Below are positions 31,241 through 43,377 of a DNA stretch of 64,000 nucleotides, piece by piece. The stretch lies in NCBI RefSeq assembly GCF_001886495.1, contig NZ_CP018022.1, positions 1,135,622 through 1,199,621 of the forward strand, given 5' to 3'. Numbering within the stretch: the stretch's first letter is position 1; each line of letters opens with the position of its first letter. This stretch comes from Spiroplasma sp. NBRC 100390. GTDB taxonomy: Bacteria; Bacillota_I; Bacilli_A; Mycoplasmatales; Mycoplasmataceae. The notes under the pieces were generated by a model. The model ran no database searches, was not told the DNA's origin, and was given only the letters and a program-made list of their open reading frames with translations. Made by a program: the position numbers and the translations under genes.

Positions 31241-34200
31241 TTACTCTAATGTAATATTTACTAACTTGTTTCTCTTAATTTTTCAAATTCCAACCGCAAT
31301 CACTAATAATAGAATTATTCCAATTGCTAATGTTGCAATTGAAACAACATAAAAGGAAAAGGAAGGAATTAAAAGCATTCCGGTGCTTTTAAAGACCACG
31401 TTAGCAATTAAACTTCATAATAATTGTGCAATCACATAACTTAAGATATAACCAATAATAATTGCTAATAGATAAAATCCTAATACAATTGAAATAATTT
31501 TTCATGTTGGATATCCAAGTACTTTTAAGGTTAAAATTGTTCGCCGGTTTTCATCAAGCACCATTGAAATTAAAACTGCAAGAATCAAAGCAACAATTAC
31601 AATTGTTAATCCTTCTAACACATTAAGAACATCACGGACCGTTCGCATTCCTTGCGAATAATTTTCCCGTAATGTATCAAATGGTCAAATCTTATTTAAC
31701 CCATTTAATAATTTTAGATTTGTTCGTAAATCAAGGGCATTAGTAAAATCAATTTTTTTATTATTATCAAACATTGTAAAATCATAATTATCCGTTAATG
31801 AAAATGCTGACATAATACGATAAGGTTGCAAAGACATTCCACTTGGGCTAGCGCGAGAAGCAACGACATTATAATATGAATTAGGTGCAAACACAATTCC
31901 CTTTCCGGTTGCATTAACTCATTGATTCATAACAGTAACTAAGGAATCTTGATTCATATAAATATTCCCCGAACTAATATCAGCATCATCTGAACCAACT
32001 ACTTTAAAAGCAACAGGAACATATCCAATGGCATTCGTAATGCGAACATTTAGTTTAAAAATATCACCCGGATTAATGTCCATTGCTTGATAAACTCGTT
32101 TTGCCAAAATAACTGGGATTGGTTCATTAATTGGCATATTCAAATCATGTGCTACTGGGTTCTCACTAATTTTATAACCAAAAACCTCTTTTTGAGCAAC
32201 ATCAGCGGAAGTATTTTGGGAACGATAGTTTAACAACTGGTTTCGTTCTGTTTCATTGCTTGATAAACCAACAACATTTAATTGTGAAACAGGATTTTTA
32301 GCATTCTTTGTATCATCTGGACTTCAACCAGCTGACAAAAAGACATATGGAAAATCATAAACTGGATCATACACCATATTTGGTCCTAAATAAATATCGG
32401 GATATTGTCCATTGGTTGATGAACCCAAACTATTAATCATATTAATTCCAGTGATAATAGTTTGAATATCTGCTTCGGTTAACCCTTGACTAATTAAATT
32501 CGGCTTTATAATATTTATTATTTCAATTAATCGATCTCACCCATTAATTCATTCCCCAGTTTTGCTATCTTTAACTTTATAGTTAACAATTGCCTTAACT
32601 GTTTCAGCATTTAAATAAGGGTATTTATTAGTTTTGGCATCATATTTAATCTTACTTTCAACAAGAGTTGGACCACTTGGATCACCAACAATATTCAACA
32701 AATCACCACAGCTTTGTTTTACACCAGTAGGATTAGAACTTGATAATTTTAAAAAACACATTAATGGATCTGGAAAATTAAAGGTTTTATCATCATCTAA
32801 AACTTGTGCGCGATAATAATGTTGGTCACGTTCATCTGTTGTAATTCAATTATATGGTTTACTATTATCGGCCTCTTGAACAATATCTTGTTGATCAGAA
32901 GATGCAATTAAATATGATTTTATATCATCTTTAAAATATCGGAAGGAATCATTAACAATCCCTTGTGCCATAACTCCAGCATCTAATTGAAAGATTAATA
33001 AGAAGGATGAAAAAGCTAAAACAACTAACACTGTCACTCATTTTCCGAATGATTTTAGAGCAAAGGTAAACGATAAATGAATATTAAAGGACAACCCAAA
33101 GTGTGCATATTTTCTCCCCCTTCTTACTTTTTTAACTCGGAAATTTAAATTTGATCCTTTTAAATCATAAATTAAATCTAATGCTGTTCTGCTCAAAAGA
33201 ATAAATGAAATCAAAAACGCCATAGCAATAAAAATAAGGGGAATAATAATTGTTGCTGTAATAAAAATAATCGGATTAAAATAAAAGAGTGATAATGGTA
33301 AACCAATTGAATATAGGTTTGAAGAAGTAAAATACATTTGTAATGGTAAACTTAATGCTCATCCTAATAGACAACCAATTAAAGTCGTAAATACAATATT
33401 AAAAGTAAACACAAAGGACAATTCATATCGACGATATCCTAGTGATTTTAAAACTCCGATTTGTCGTTTTTGATGAGTAATATCCTTTTTAATGAAAAAG
33501 GCAATAATAATTAAAATAATAATTGAACAGGCAATAGCAATTGAAGTATTAATAATAAAACCGGTATTTGTTAACATTACCACTTGCCCTGGTAATGATG
33601 ATTCAAAAGCAACAATAGCATTATCTGGGGCAACAAAATAATTACTTAAAACCTTACGCAACAATGCTATTTTTTGCGGATCAGTTAAATCACCATTAAC
33701 ATTAATAAATCCTGTAAACTTTTCTTCACCATTAGAAAAGTTTTGTTTAATCGTATTATAATTTATGTCATTCATAAATAATAATGAACCATTCCTTAAA
33801 TCAATTATTTTACCACCACTAGCAATTGTTGATAAACTCGCTAAACTAGGATAAATATTACTATATTTAGCACCATAACCAGCAATCTTAAATTGTAAAT
33901 TTGAATTATTTCCTAAATTAAAATTACCTCCAACATTTAACAAATTATAGTCCGCATATTGCTTACTTAAAATAATATTATTTTTACCTAACTCAGTAAC
34001 TGCTTCTCGACTTGTTACATCAAAAACACGATTAAATGGAGTATAAAAAACATTATTTCCTCTTCAACTATCACCATTAAATAGCAAATTTTTATCTTTG
34101 CTAACGGCAACAGCATTAAAATACTGCGTATCTTTGGCCAAATTATTAGCAACAAACTGATAACTAACATCATAACTAAGATTTAAAGTAATATTGTCAT

Positions 34201-34729
34201 CATCAATTAAAGCTCTTAATTGGCTTTGGTTAGGATGATGAACAATGTAACTTAAAAATGCTGAAGAAATATTACCACCAAAATTTTTAACTAAAGCAGT
34301 AAAAGATGCTGTCCCTGTTTGCTTATTCAAATATGGTGGCTCTTTTGATCATGTACAAATTTGATTATTTGTTAAATCACAATTTAAACCTAAAACATCC
34401 GCTCTAATATTATTAAAAGTTAAGTGATTATTATCAATTTTAGTTTCATCATAAAATTGTGCTAAAAAAGCTCGATTGTTTTCGTTTATTTTTCAATTCG
34501 GATTTCTTTTATAAACATTATTATCAATGTTCAAACTATCCATTCGAATTTCATAATGATAGGGAATACTGTTTTTCTTAACATCATTTAACCCATTTTT
34601 AACTTGAAAAACAGTCGAAAAAAGTGCCGTAAAAGTTAATAGTGCCCCAATGATGAACAAAATTAACCCAATAAACTGAGTTATTTTTTTTGTAAACCCT
34701 CGCGTAGCCTCTTTTGCAAGATTTAACAT
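31241..34729 (-). CDS. Second FtsX-type ABC transporter permease
   Basis: The 1162-residue protein has an N-terminal helix (GLILFIIGALLTFTALFSTV), a large outside domain, and two FtsX-type blocks. The middle one includes IIILIIIAFFIKKDI, then KRQIGVLKSLGYRRYELSFV, the typical cytoplasmic loop; the C-terminal one has RTILTLKVLGYPTWKI. It is smaller than the permease at 21.1-25.4 kb and only distantly related. The ATG at 34727-34729 follows GGTGGA; a GTG three codons upstream is possible. An HxlR-type regulator gene ends 78 bp upstream. No ATPase gene is adjacent, so the partner is elsewhere or shared. Export of a surface molecule, or signalling to outside enzymes, is inferred from the family. 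Confidence 0.83.
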
Positions 34730-34807
34730 ATTATCCACCCATTCTAAATATATATTAAGTTTATTATATAAGAAAAATAAAATATTTTTTAAAAATATTC
34801 CAAATCT

Positions 34808-35185
34808 TTAATCAACTAAATAAGCGCAACTAAATCGTTTGATTTGATAAAGCATCCGCACTAATTCAAATCCAACATCTGTTAAACGATAAGAAGAATA
34901 TATTACATTGTTTTTAGGATACATCTTTTTTTGAATAATATTTTTTTCAATTAAATTATTAAGGGTTTCTGTTAGCACTTTTCTAGTACATTCCTTTAAA
35001 TGGTTATGCAATTCATTAAAACCATACTCTTGCTCATTCAAAACATTAATTATTTTTAAAGCTCATTTTTGTGAAATAATTTTAACAAAACTTTTAATTG
35101 TTGCCACGTCATGATCACAACAACTACTCTCACAACGACAATCAGCCCCACAACAAATTTGATCCTTAATAACACACTGTTTCAT
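34808..35185 (-). CDS. HxlR-family transcriptional regulator with N-terminal Cys cluster
   Basis: The 125-residue protein is a winged-helix regulator: SQKWALKIINVLNEQEYGFN matches the 'gGKW.l.il..L..g..rF.eL' pattern of HxlR proteins, followed by LTETLNNLIEKNIIQKKMYP and YRLTDVGFELV. The first 23 residues hold seven cysteines (positions 4, 11, 12, 16, 18, 22, 23), well beyond the single Cys usual in HxlR sensors, so metal or redox sensing is likely. The ATG at 35183-35185 follows GTGGTGA. It lies between a P-type cation ATPase gene and a permease gene on the same strand; control of one or both is a reasonable inference. Confidence 0.75.
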
Positions 35186-35291
35186 TATATTTCACCACTT
35201 TTCACTATCTATATATTATAAACCTTAATAAGATAATTTACAATTATGTTTTTTTGACTAAATAAAAATACTTGCCTTAAAAGCAACTATT

Positions 35292-37955
35292 TTATCGTCC
35301 AATGAATTTACGAACACCATCATAAGCCAATAGCAGTAACAATGGTATAACCATCATTCCCAATGATATAATTGACATTTGTCAAGATAATAATGGCGAC
35401 GTCTCAAACTTATTTTCATTAGCTGTTGATAAAAAGATTAAATTTAACCCTGGCGCATATATTATTAAAAAGTTTAATGCTAAAGCAATTAATGATGCTC
35501 CTAATAAATAATAATTGGTTGGTTCCATTTTATGATGGGCTTTAATCTGATAGTTTGGTAATTGAATTGCAAAAGCAAAAATAACCGGTGAACATGCCAT
35601 CACTAAAATTGTCGCAATTTTAGCATCTTCAACATTATTAAAAACTTCTTTTCCAATAAAAAATGTTGCAATAACAGTTCCCGCCGTAACAAATGCTAAA
35701 TATAAAATCGTTCCTAAACTATTAGTAAAAAAGGACTCTTTTTTATTTCGTGGTTTATCTAACATTAGACGATTATCGTTATCTCCTAAACCGATTGGAA
35801 TTGCCATTAATGTTTCAACAACCAAGTTAAATCATAAAATATTAACTGAATCAAATGGCTTAATTTGCGTTGAAACAGAAATAATAATAAATGCCAAAAC
35901 ATTAGCTAACTGTGCTGCACAAACAAAAGCAATTGCCCGTTTAATTTTATGATAAACATTTCTTCCTTCTTCAACACCACGAATAATAGTTGAAAAATTA
36001 TCATCTTGCAAAATAATATTTGCTGCTTCTTTTGAAACATCAGTCCCAGTAATTCCCATTGCTACTCCAATATCTGCTTTGCTTAAACTTGGAGCATCAT
36101 TAACACCATCACCCGTCATTGACACAACATAATTCATTGCTTGTAAACACTCAACAATTCTTGTTTTATGATCAGGATTAACTCTTGCAAAAACCGAAAC
36201 ATCTCTAAATTTCTCTTGTAATTCTTTATTATTCATACTATCAATTTGATGACCAGAAATAACATTCGCTTCTGAAGTTGCTAAATTTAAATCTTTTGCA
36301 ATCGCCAAAGCTGTTGCTTTATGATCTCCTGTAATCATAATTACTCTAATACCAGCTTCATGTGCTCTTTTAACCGCTTCCACTGCTTCTGGGCGCGGCG
36401 GGTCAATCATCCCAACTGCACCTAAGAAAATCAAATCACTTTCAATTTTTTTCTTATCATATTCTTTAAAAGCAAAAGCTAATACTCGTAATGCTTGACT
36501 TGATAATTCTAAAGCTTTTTCTTGTAATTCTTCTTTCATTGTTGCAGTTAAAGGAATAATTTTATTATTTAAATAAATCTTATGGCAATGTTTTAATAAT
36601 TGGTCAAGTGCACCTTTTGTATAAACAAACTCTTGTTTATTAACCCGATTAACAGTCGACATTAATTTTCGATCAGAATCAAACGGAACTTCTAAGATTC
36701 GAGCATACTGTTCACGATATTTAACTTCACTAATCGTAAACCTTCTTGTAAAATCAATTAAAGCAATTTCAGTTGGATCACCAATTCGTTCTTTTTTAAC
36801 ATTAATAGCATCATTACATAATGTTAAACAATTAATAAAATGAAATGCTGCTCGATTGTCTGTTTCAAAACGAAAAGCACTTTCTTTCATAGTTTCATTA
36901 TTAAAAATTACTTCTTTAACTGTCATTTTGTTTTGAGTTAAAGTTCCTGTTTTATCTGAACAAATAACATTGACTGACCCTAATGTTTCAACAGCATCTA
37001 ATTTTTTAACAATAACATTAACACGAGCCATTCGTTTTACTGACAATGATAAAATAACTGACACAATAACAACTAATGACTCTGGAATAACAGCAATAGC
37101 AATTGTGACTGATGTCATTAAATTGATTGGTCAACTATTTTCATCAGTCAATAGAAAGAAAACAAAGACAAAAATTGCTAATAAAATGGCAAAAATACTT
37201 ACTACTTTTGTTAATTTTGTTAGTCTGATTTGTAAGGGTGTTTTTTCTTGTTTGGCCTTAACGACTCCTGCCGCAATTTTACCAATTTCACTATTAACAG
37301 CATTAGCAACAACAATCCCGATTGCTCTTCCATTTGTAATAAAAGTTGACATAAAAGCCATATTAGTTTGGTCAGCTAAAACTAATTTTTGTTTTGTTAA
37401 AACAATACTATTTTTTTCAATCGGAACTGATTCACCAGTTAAAGCAGCTTCATCAATAAACAAATTACTTGCTTCTAAAATACGAATATCCGCTGGAATA
37501 TATTTTCCAGCTTCTAAAATAACAATGTCACCAACAACCAATTCGTTGGCTGGAATCTCGATAATATCACCATCCCGTTTTACAACCGCAACTGGAATTG
37601 TCATTTTCTTTAATGATTCTAATGATTTTTTTGCTTTCACTTGTTCAATTGTTTGAATAAAAGCATTTAACAAAACAATACATAAAATTACAGCAAAATC
37701 AATTACATGAATTTTATTATTAACAACCTTCTGAATAACAACCGAAGCAATACCAGCAATAATTAGAATAATTGACAAAGGGTCTAATAATGAATATAAA
37801 AAAATTAAACTTCAATGTTTATTTTTTGGCTTTGGCAATTCATTTTTACCATTTTTAACTAATTTTTCTTGTGCCTGTTCTAATGATAAACCCAAACTTA
37901 AATTTGTTTCAAATTCTTGTTCCAATTCTTTATCTGTTTTGTTAAATCATGTCAC
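35292..37955 (-). CDS. P-type cation-transporting ATPase (P2, Ca2+-ATPase-like)
   Basis: The 887-residue pump has all catalytic marks: DEAALTGES in the actuator domain, the phosphorylated Asp in CSDKTGTLTQNK, KGALDQLL in the nucleotide domain, MITGDHKATA and MTGDGVNDAPSL. The layout and the N-terminus (cation ATPase N domain, ending LPKPK) are of the P2A/P2B group, which moves Ca2+ or Mn2+ out of the cell. The fourth helix reads AVIPESL where Ca2+ pumps have PEGLP, and helix six reads NLVVETLMAIP where SERCA has NLVTDG, so ion specificity is uncertain. The GTG at 37953-37955 follows GAGG and gives the expected N-terminus (VTWFNKTDKELEQEF). Internal TGA codons encode Trp. Confidence 0.9.
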
Positions 37956-38071
37956 TTATTGCCGACCTCACTTTCTATTATTGTCTAAAACTAAATTTCT
38001 TAATTTCTATTTTGCTTTATAAATTAATTTTATAATATAAATAACTAAATTGTAAGACTAATTAAAAAAAT

Positions 38072-38096
38072 AAAAAAAGTTTTAGAAACTTTTTTT
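38072..38096 (-). terminator. Terminator of lipoprotein gene 3
   Basis: An 11-bp stem AAAAAAAGTTT / AAACTTTTTTT with a three-base loop; the symmetric A/T arms could end transcripts from either strand. Confidence 0.7.
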
Positions 38097-38107
38097 ATTT
38101 TAAAAAT

Positions 38108-39688
38108 TTATCTTTTAACAACATCATAACGATAACTACTTCATAAATAATAAAACGGCATATAATAAAAGTTTGAACTTCCAAAAACAAAACTGGCGTC
38201 ACGTCCACCACCATTAAACCAGAAAAGATTATTATTTTTATCATAATCTATTTCTTTAGAATACCAACCGGTTACTTGCTTAAAAGCAACCAAATCTAAG
38301 TCTACTAATTTTTGATTGATTACATCTTTATCGCTAGTAAATTCTTTAAATAAAGTTACTGGTAATGAATAATTTGTTAATTTATTAGCCAAATATTTTT
38401 CTACTAAATTATTCCATATATTGGTAGAAACATTAAAATGATAACCTCCTTTAAAATTTACTTTGTAATATTTTAAAAAGGCAATAATAATATTAGCAAA
38501 ATTAGATATTTTTGTTTCCAATTTATCTTTTGTTAAAATAACTGTCGATATAAAGTCAGTATTACTAGCATTAAAATAGCCAGATAATGTCATCCCAAAA
38601 ATATTAATATAATCTAAGGAAAATTTAAATTGTCCTAATTCAAGTTTTGAATCAGCAGCAAATTTTGGGACTACTGATTTAATATATAAACTAACAAAGT
38701 CAACTGGTTTTGCTTCCTCAACATTATTGTCTTTGACTCATTTACTTAATAATGATGCATCAGCTATATCATTACTCCCATTATTATAATAAAAACCACG
38801 ATCATAGTCACTATTAAACAAAACTGTTTGACTTTCCAAAAATGCTTTATCTTTGTTATAAGTAATCATATCCTTTAGATTTTCATTGGCTTGAATAAAA
38901 TTAGTTAATATCTTTTTATAAATATTGTCTATTGTAGTTAAATCTTTCTTATAATCAAGATTAAAATTATCATATAAAGTTTTAAAATCACCAGTAGTTA
39001 CATCAATTTGATCTTTATCGTTATAAAAATCAATGATATTTTGATTAAAATAACTTAAAGCACCCCCTTTAACTAAATTAAATTTTTTCAAATCTGTTGT
39101 CATATTAAACGATGCATAATATTTATTATCACTTACTAAATCTTTAAATTTAACTTCGTATTTAACATTAAAATTAATTGCAACTGCTTGTAATCCATCC
39201 ATATTTGGTAATCCTGACAACTCAATTAATTTTTCAATATCAATAAAATTTAACTCTATCATAACATCGTTTTCACTAAAGGAAACAGGCTCACTATTTG
39301 GATAATAATTTGAATACTCATTCTTAATTTCACGATTAACATTATCAAAAACTGCACGAAAGGTTGTTAGAAACTCATTCTTAATTGCTAAATCATCTTG
39401 ATCTTTATCATTTAATTGATAGGTTTTTTTGCTATCAGAAACTCGTGTATATGCTACTAACATATAAGGGTTATTTCGTTCAATATCTTCTTTAAATGAT
39501 AAATTTTCAAAACTCGTGCTAACTTTCTCACTAATTTTATTTAAAATTTCAACATCTTTATGACCATCATTAATTTCTTCTGTGCCATCACCATTCTCAT
39601 TATTTGTTTTAGGGGTACAACTTACAACAGTAATTGCCCCACTTGTGAGCAATGAAAAGACTCCTAATAAATTTAATAATTTTTTCAT
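38108..39688 (-). CDS. Lipoprotein, paralogue 3 of the surface family
   Basis: The 526-residue lipoprotein (lipobox VVSC, Cys24) belongs with the tandem pair at 16.9-20.5 kb: shared blocks are the ILNKI/VLNEI start, FDNVNREIKNEYSNYYPN, FSENDV and a domain order of similar length. It is clearly more diverged than those two are from each other. The ATG at 39686-39688 has GGAGG at 6 bp. Upstream, an 18-bp T run lies between TTGTTG/TTGCTT and TATAAT. After the lipobox the chain is polar (NNENGDGTEE). The function is unknown; a surface role follows from the signal. Confidence 0.8.
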
Positions 39689-39723
39689 TTTTTCCTCCAA
39701 AAGTAATATACTTTTTCTTTTTT

Positions 39724-39753
39724 ATTATAAAAAAAAAAAAAAAAAAGCAACAA
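39724..39753 (-). promoter_or_regulatory. Promoter with poly-T spacer for lipoprotein gene 3
   Basis: On the minus strand TATAAT (39724-39729) directly follows a T run. Possible -35 boxes are TTGTTG (39748-39753, spacing 18) and TTGCTT (39745-39750, spacing 15), so tract length decides which, if any, is well placed. Confidence 0.6.
39729..39746. repeat. Poly-A/T homopolymer, 18 bp
   Basis: Eighteen A residues on the plus strand form the promoter spacer upstream of lipoprotein gene 3. Confidence 0.9.
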
Positions 39754-39811
39754 ATTTGAAAAAAAACTTAAAAACCTTTTCTAAGATTTTTAAGAATTTT
39801 TTAATTAAAAA

Positions 39812-40537
39812 TTATTTTTTTGCTTTTTCAGCTAATTCAATTTCTTGTTGCAATTCTTTACTCATTAGCTCTTTAGTTAAATACTCATCAGTTGTCGGTA
39901 ACTCTAAATCAATTTTTGAAAAATAAGATATTTCAATAACACCTGTTTCTAATAGAAAATCAAAAATATGACCACCAGTATCTTTTTCCGTACTAATAAA
40001 GTGCGAATGAAAACCATGCACTCCCAAAGTATTTGCAAAAGCAGGTGTTCAAAATCCAACAATATCTCCTGTTACATTTTTACTTTCAACAACCGCTTGA
40101 TGAGCAGTTGCTTTTAATAATGTTGGATATGGTTTTTCTTGACGAGAAACTGTTCGTGTTTTCATTTCTAAAAAGGAACCATTAATCTTAATTCCATAAA
40201 ATAAATTAGAACTTGGTAAATTCTCAAGAATAATTTTTTGTACTGTTTCATAATTAGATTGTTGTGAAATAACAATTTTTTTATGTTGTTCAAAAAAAGC
40301 TACTGAAGCAAAAGGTGTTGTCATATCTAAATTAACTAAATTAACCTTACCATCAGCTTTTAATTGATACGCAACACCATCTAAAACAACTAGTTCACCA
40401 TCTAAGTGATCAAAAGTTCCTAACCCAAAATCACCTTGTTTTAACAAAGCACGAAAATCAAGAACTCCATCAAAGTTACCAGCTGCTAAACTTGCAATTG
40501 TTGAAAATTGATAAATTTTTCCATATTTTTGCATCAT
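39812..40537 (-). CDS. alsD: Alpha-acetolactate decarboxylase
   Basis: The 241-residue enzyme turns 2-acetolactate into acetoin. The family is clear from YQFSTIASLAAGNFDG at the N-terminus, GDFGLGTFDHLDGELVVLDG, and the zinc-binding HGFHSHF near residue 175, which is preceded by GFWTPAF with a UGA Trp. The length is normal. The start lies 2 bp after the alsS stop (TAGTTATG), so translation is probably coupled; a second ATG follows at once. With alsS it forms a two-gene acetoin pathway that removes excess pyruvate without acid production and without using NADH. Confidence 0.95.
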
Positions 40538-40539
40538 AA

Positions 40540-42207
40540 CTAATAAATCTCTTTCTCTAATAATGTTTTTCCTAATAAAATATTTTCACTATAATCAACG
40601 GGGATATCAATAACAACAGGTTTGTTAGCAGCAAAAGCTTTTTGCAAAACATCTTCTAATTCACTTGGATGATTAACTCGCATCCCAATTGCACCAAAAC
40701 TTTCAGCATATTTAACAAAATCAACTGGTCCTAATTCAACTCCTGATGTTCGATTATACTTCATATTTTGTTGAAAAGCAACCATATCAAAAGTTCCATC
40801 AGTTCAAATTAAATGAATAATTGGTAAATTTAAACGAACAGCCGTCTCTAATTCCATTGCTGAGAACAGAAAACCACCATCTCCTGACATTGAAATTACT
40901 TTTTTACCAGGCCGAACTAATGCGGCCCCAATTGCTCATGGCAGAGCAACTCCTAATGTTTGCATCCCATTACTAAATAATAATGTTCGCGGTTCATATG
41001 AACGAAAATGACGAGCCATTCATATATATAATGAACCAACATCAACAGTTACAGTCATATCATCACTAATTAATTTTCGAACAGTATGAATAATATGCAA
41101 CGGATGTGTTAAATTAGCTTTTTCAATATGTTTTATATTTTGCCCATCTTCTAGTTTTGATTTTAAATCATCTAAAATCTTATTTTCGTTTGATGCTAAT
41201 GCCAACTTATCAAACCCAGCCGCAAATTTTTGTAGCGTCTTAGCAATATCACCAACAAGTTCTAATGTTGGTTGATAATAATTATCAATATCAGCAATCA
41301 CTTCATCAATATGAATAATTTTACTATCCTTATTTTTATTTCATACTTTTGGATCATATTCAACCGGGTCATAACCAATGGCAATAACTAAGTCAGCATG
41401 GTCTAATAAGATATCTCCTGGTTGGTTTTTAAATAGTCCAACACGACCATAAAAATGTTGTTCTAAATCCCGTGAAATAACTCCTGCTGCTTGGAAAGTT
41501 TCAACAACTGGTAATTTTGTTTTTTCAACAATTTTACGAATTGCCGCTGTTGTAACTGCATCAGAAGAACGCATTCCTAATAATAGGACTGGTAATTTAG
41601 CTTGATTAATTTCAGCAATTAAATTAAGAACTTTTTCATCACATGCTGATCCTAAATCATAATTTGATGAAAGCACCAATGCCTCATGTTGAATGTCTTC
41701 AGCATTAACAATATCTTGTGGCAATGAAACAAAAGCAGCACCTTTTCGTCCCGTTGTTGCTTCCCGAAAAGCATTCGCCAATGCTTCTGAAATATTATTT
41801 GGATGAACTACTTCTTTACTATATTTTGTAATTGGTTGAAACAAAGCAGCATTATCCATTGCCTGATGTGTTCTTTTTAAACTATCTTCTCGACCAACAT
41901 TCCCAGCAATGGCAACAACAGGATCGCCCTCAGAGTTAGCTGTTACTAAACCTGTTGCAAGATTTGAAGCGCCAGGACCACTTGTAACCAAAACAACTCC
42001 TGGTTCACCAGTAATCCTTCCAACTGCCGCTGCTATAAAAGCAGCATTTTGTTCATGCCTTGTTAAGATTAATTTTGGGCCACGATCAACTAATACATCA
42101 AAAACTTTATCGATTTTAGCTCCTGGGATCCCAAAAATATATTTGACATTTTGGTTGATTAAAGTGTCCACCACAATGTCAGCACCCGTTTTTTTATTTT
42201 TACTCAT
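40540..42207 (-). CDS. alsS: Acetolactate synthase, catabolic type
   Basis: The 555-residue thiamine-diphosphate enzyme joins two pyruvates into 2-acetolactate. The catalytic Glu lies in [12 protein letters not shown], followed by [13 protein letters not shown] and the metal/TPP signature [17 protein letters not shown] near residue 440. No regulatory subunit or other branched-chain amino acid gene is nearby, and alsD follows directly, so this is the catabolic AlsS rather than biosynthetic IlvB. The ATG at 42205-42207 follows AGGAGG. Trp TGA codons occur at several sites, for example in the DPKVW and YIWMARH segments. Confidence 0.95.
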
Positions 42208-42275
42208 TTTTATTCCTCCTGAGTTCTATAGTAAATACAACATTAACATCATTTAAAAATGAAATCTCAGAAAAA

Positions 42276-42297
42276 AACATTTCAATTTTGAAATGTT
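42276..42297 (-). terminator. Terminator of fba
   Basis: A 9-bp stem AACATTTCA / TGAAATGTT with a 4-base loop and seven T on the minus strand, directly after the fba stop codon. Confidence 0.8.
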
Positions 42298-42299
42298 TC

Positions 42300-43190
42300 C
42301 TAAACTTTACCTTTGCAACCAAATCATGTTGTTAACTCATCAAATGTTGCTTTGATTGCTTCATAACCTGGTTTCAATAATTTACGCGGATCAAACCCTT
42401 TCCCATTTTCCGGTTTGTCTTTTCCCGCTTCAATATATTGCCTTGTTGCCGCAGCAAAGGCAATTTGTAATTCAGTATTAACATTAATCTTGCTAATTCC
42501 TAATGAAATTGCTTTTTTAACTTGTTCTTGTGGAATGCCACTTCCACCGTGTAAAACCATTCCAATTTTAGCAGCAGCTTGGATATCTTCTAACGCTTGA
42601 AAATTTAATCCTGGTCATCCTGTTGGATATGGCCCATGAATGTTCCCAATTCCTGCTGCCAAGAAATCAATCCCTGTTGCAACCATTTCAGCTGCTTCTT
42701 TCGGATCACCAATTTCACCAGCACCAACAACACCATCTTCTTCGCCACCAATTGTTCCAATTTCAGCTTCAACCGAAACAGCATTTGCTTTCGCATAACC
42801 TACTACTTCTTTTGTATTTGTAATATTTTCAGAAAATGGATGATGACTACCATCATACATCACTGAAGAAAAACCAGCATCAATTGCTTTTTTGCAACTG
42901 TCCACTGATTGACCATGGTCTAAATGTAAGGCTACTGGAACCGTAATTTCCAACGAGTCTAATAACGCGCTAACCATTGCAACAACTAAGTTATAACCTC
43001 CCATATATTTAATTGCTCCTTCTGAAGCACCTAAAATAATTGGGGTATTTGTTGCTTGTGCCACTTCTAATAGCGCTTTGGTTCATTCTAGATTATTAAT
43101 GTTAAAATGGCCAACCGCATATTTATTCTGATGTGCTTTTTTAATCATTTCACTAGCATTAACTAGTTTTTTATGATATTTTTGTCCCAT
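42300..43190 (-). CDS. fba: Fructose-bisphosphate aldolase, class II
   Basis: The 296-residue zinc enzyme splits fructose 1,6-bisphosphate in glycolysis. Metal and substrate sites are seen in VALHLDHGQS (catalytic Asp and first His), DGSHHPFSENI, the EAEIGTIGGEEDG loop, GNIHGPYP, and LHGGSGIP. The length fits the class IIB group. The ATG at 43188-43190 has AAGGG as a weak ribosome binding site. TGA Trp codons occur, including the C-terminal TWFGCKGKV. It is followed by a strong terminator and then alsS-alsD, so carbon metabolism genes cluster here. Confidence 0.97.
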
Positions 43191-43377
43191 AATTTTTTTC
43201 CCTTCTAAATATAAAATCTCACGTTATTATTATAAACTTTTTATTTTAAAAAATCGTATAAAACAAAGCATTTTCTTAATTTTATTGAATTTACCAAAAT
43301 TTACCAAAAAAACTAGAAAAAGTAATAATTCTCTAAAATTTTACTCACTCTTCAAAATCCTATGTTATTATGAAATT
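43191..43377. other. Intergenic region between fba and the candidate small RNA
   Basis: No open frame is credible. The DNA holds a direct repeat ATTTACCAAA (about 43289-43308) and, on the plus strand, an extended -10 box TGTTATTAT (43363-43371) just before the candidate RNA. Confidence 0.4.

Noticed and set aside
35101..35185. Cys-rich segment as a separate metallothionein-like peptide
   Set aside because: It is in frame with the HxlR domain through a Trp TGA, so it is the N-terminus of that protein.
36970..37656. A 228-codon open frame on the plus strand
   Set aside because: It lies fully opposite the P-type ATPase gene, has no ribosome binding site and a composition that mirrors the coding strand; it is a shadow frame.
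42603..42870. Several plus-strand frames rich in Gln, Leu and Cys opposite fba
   Set aside because: They are antisense to the aldolase and their odd composition comes from the complementary codons.
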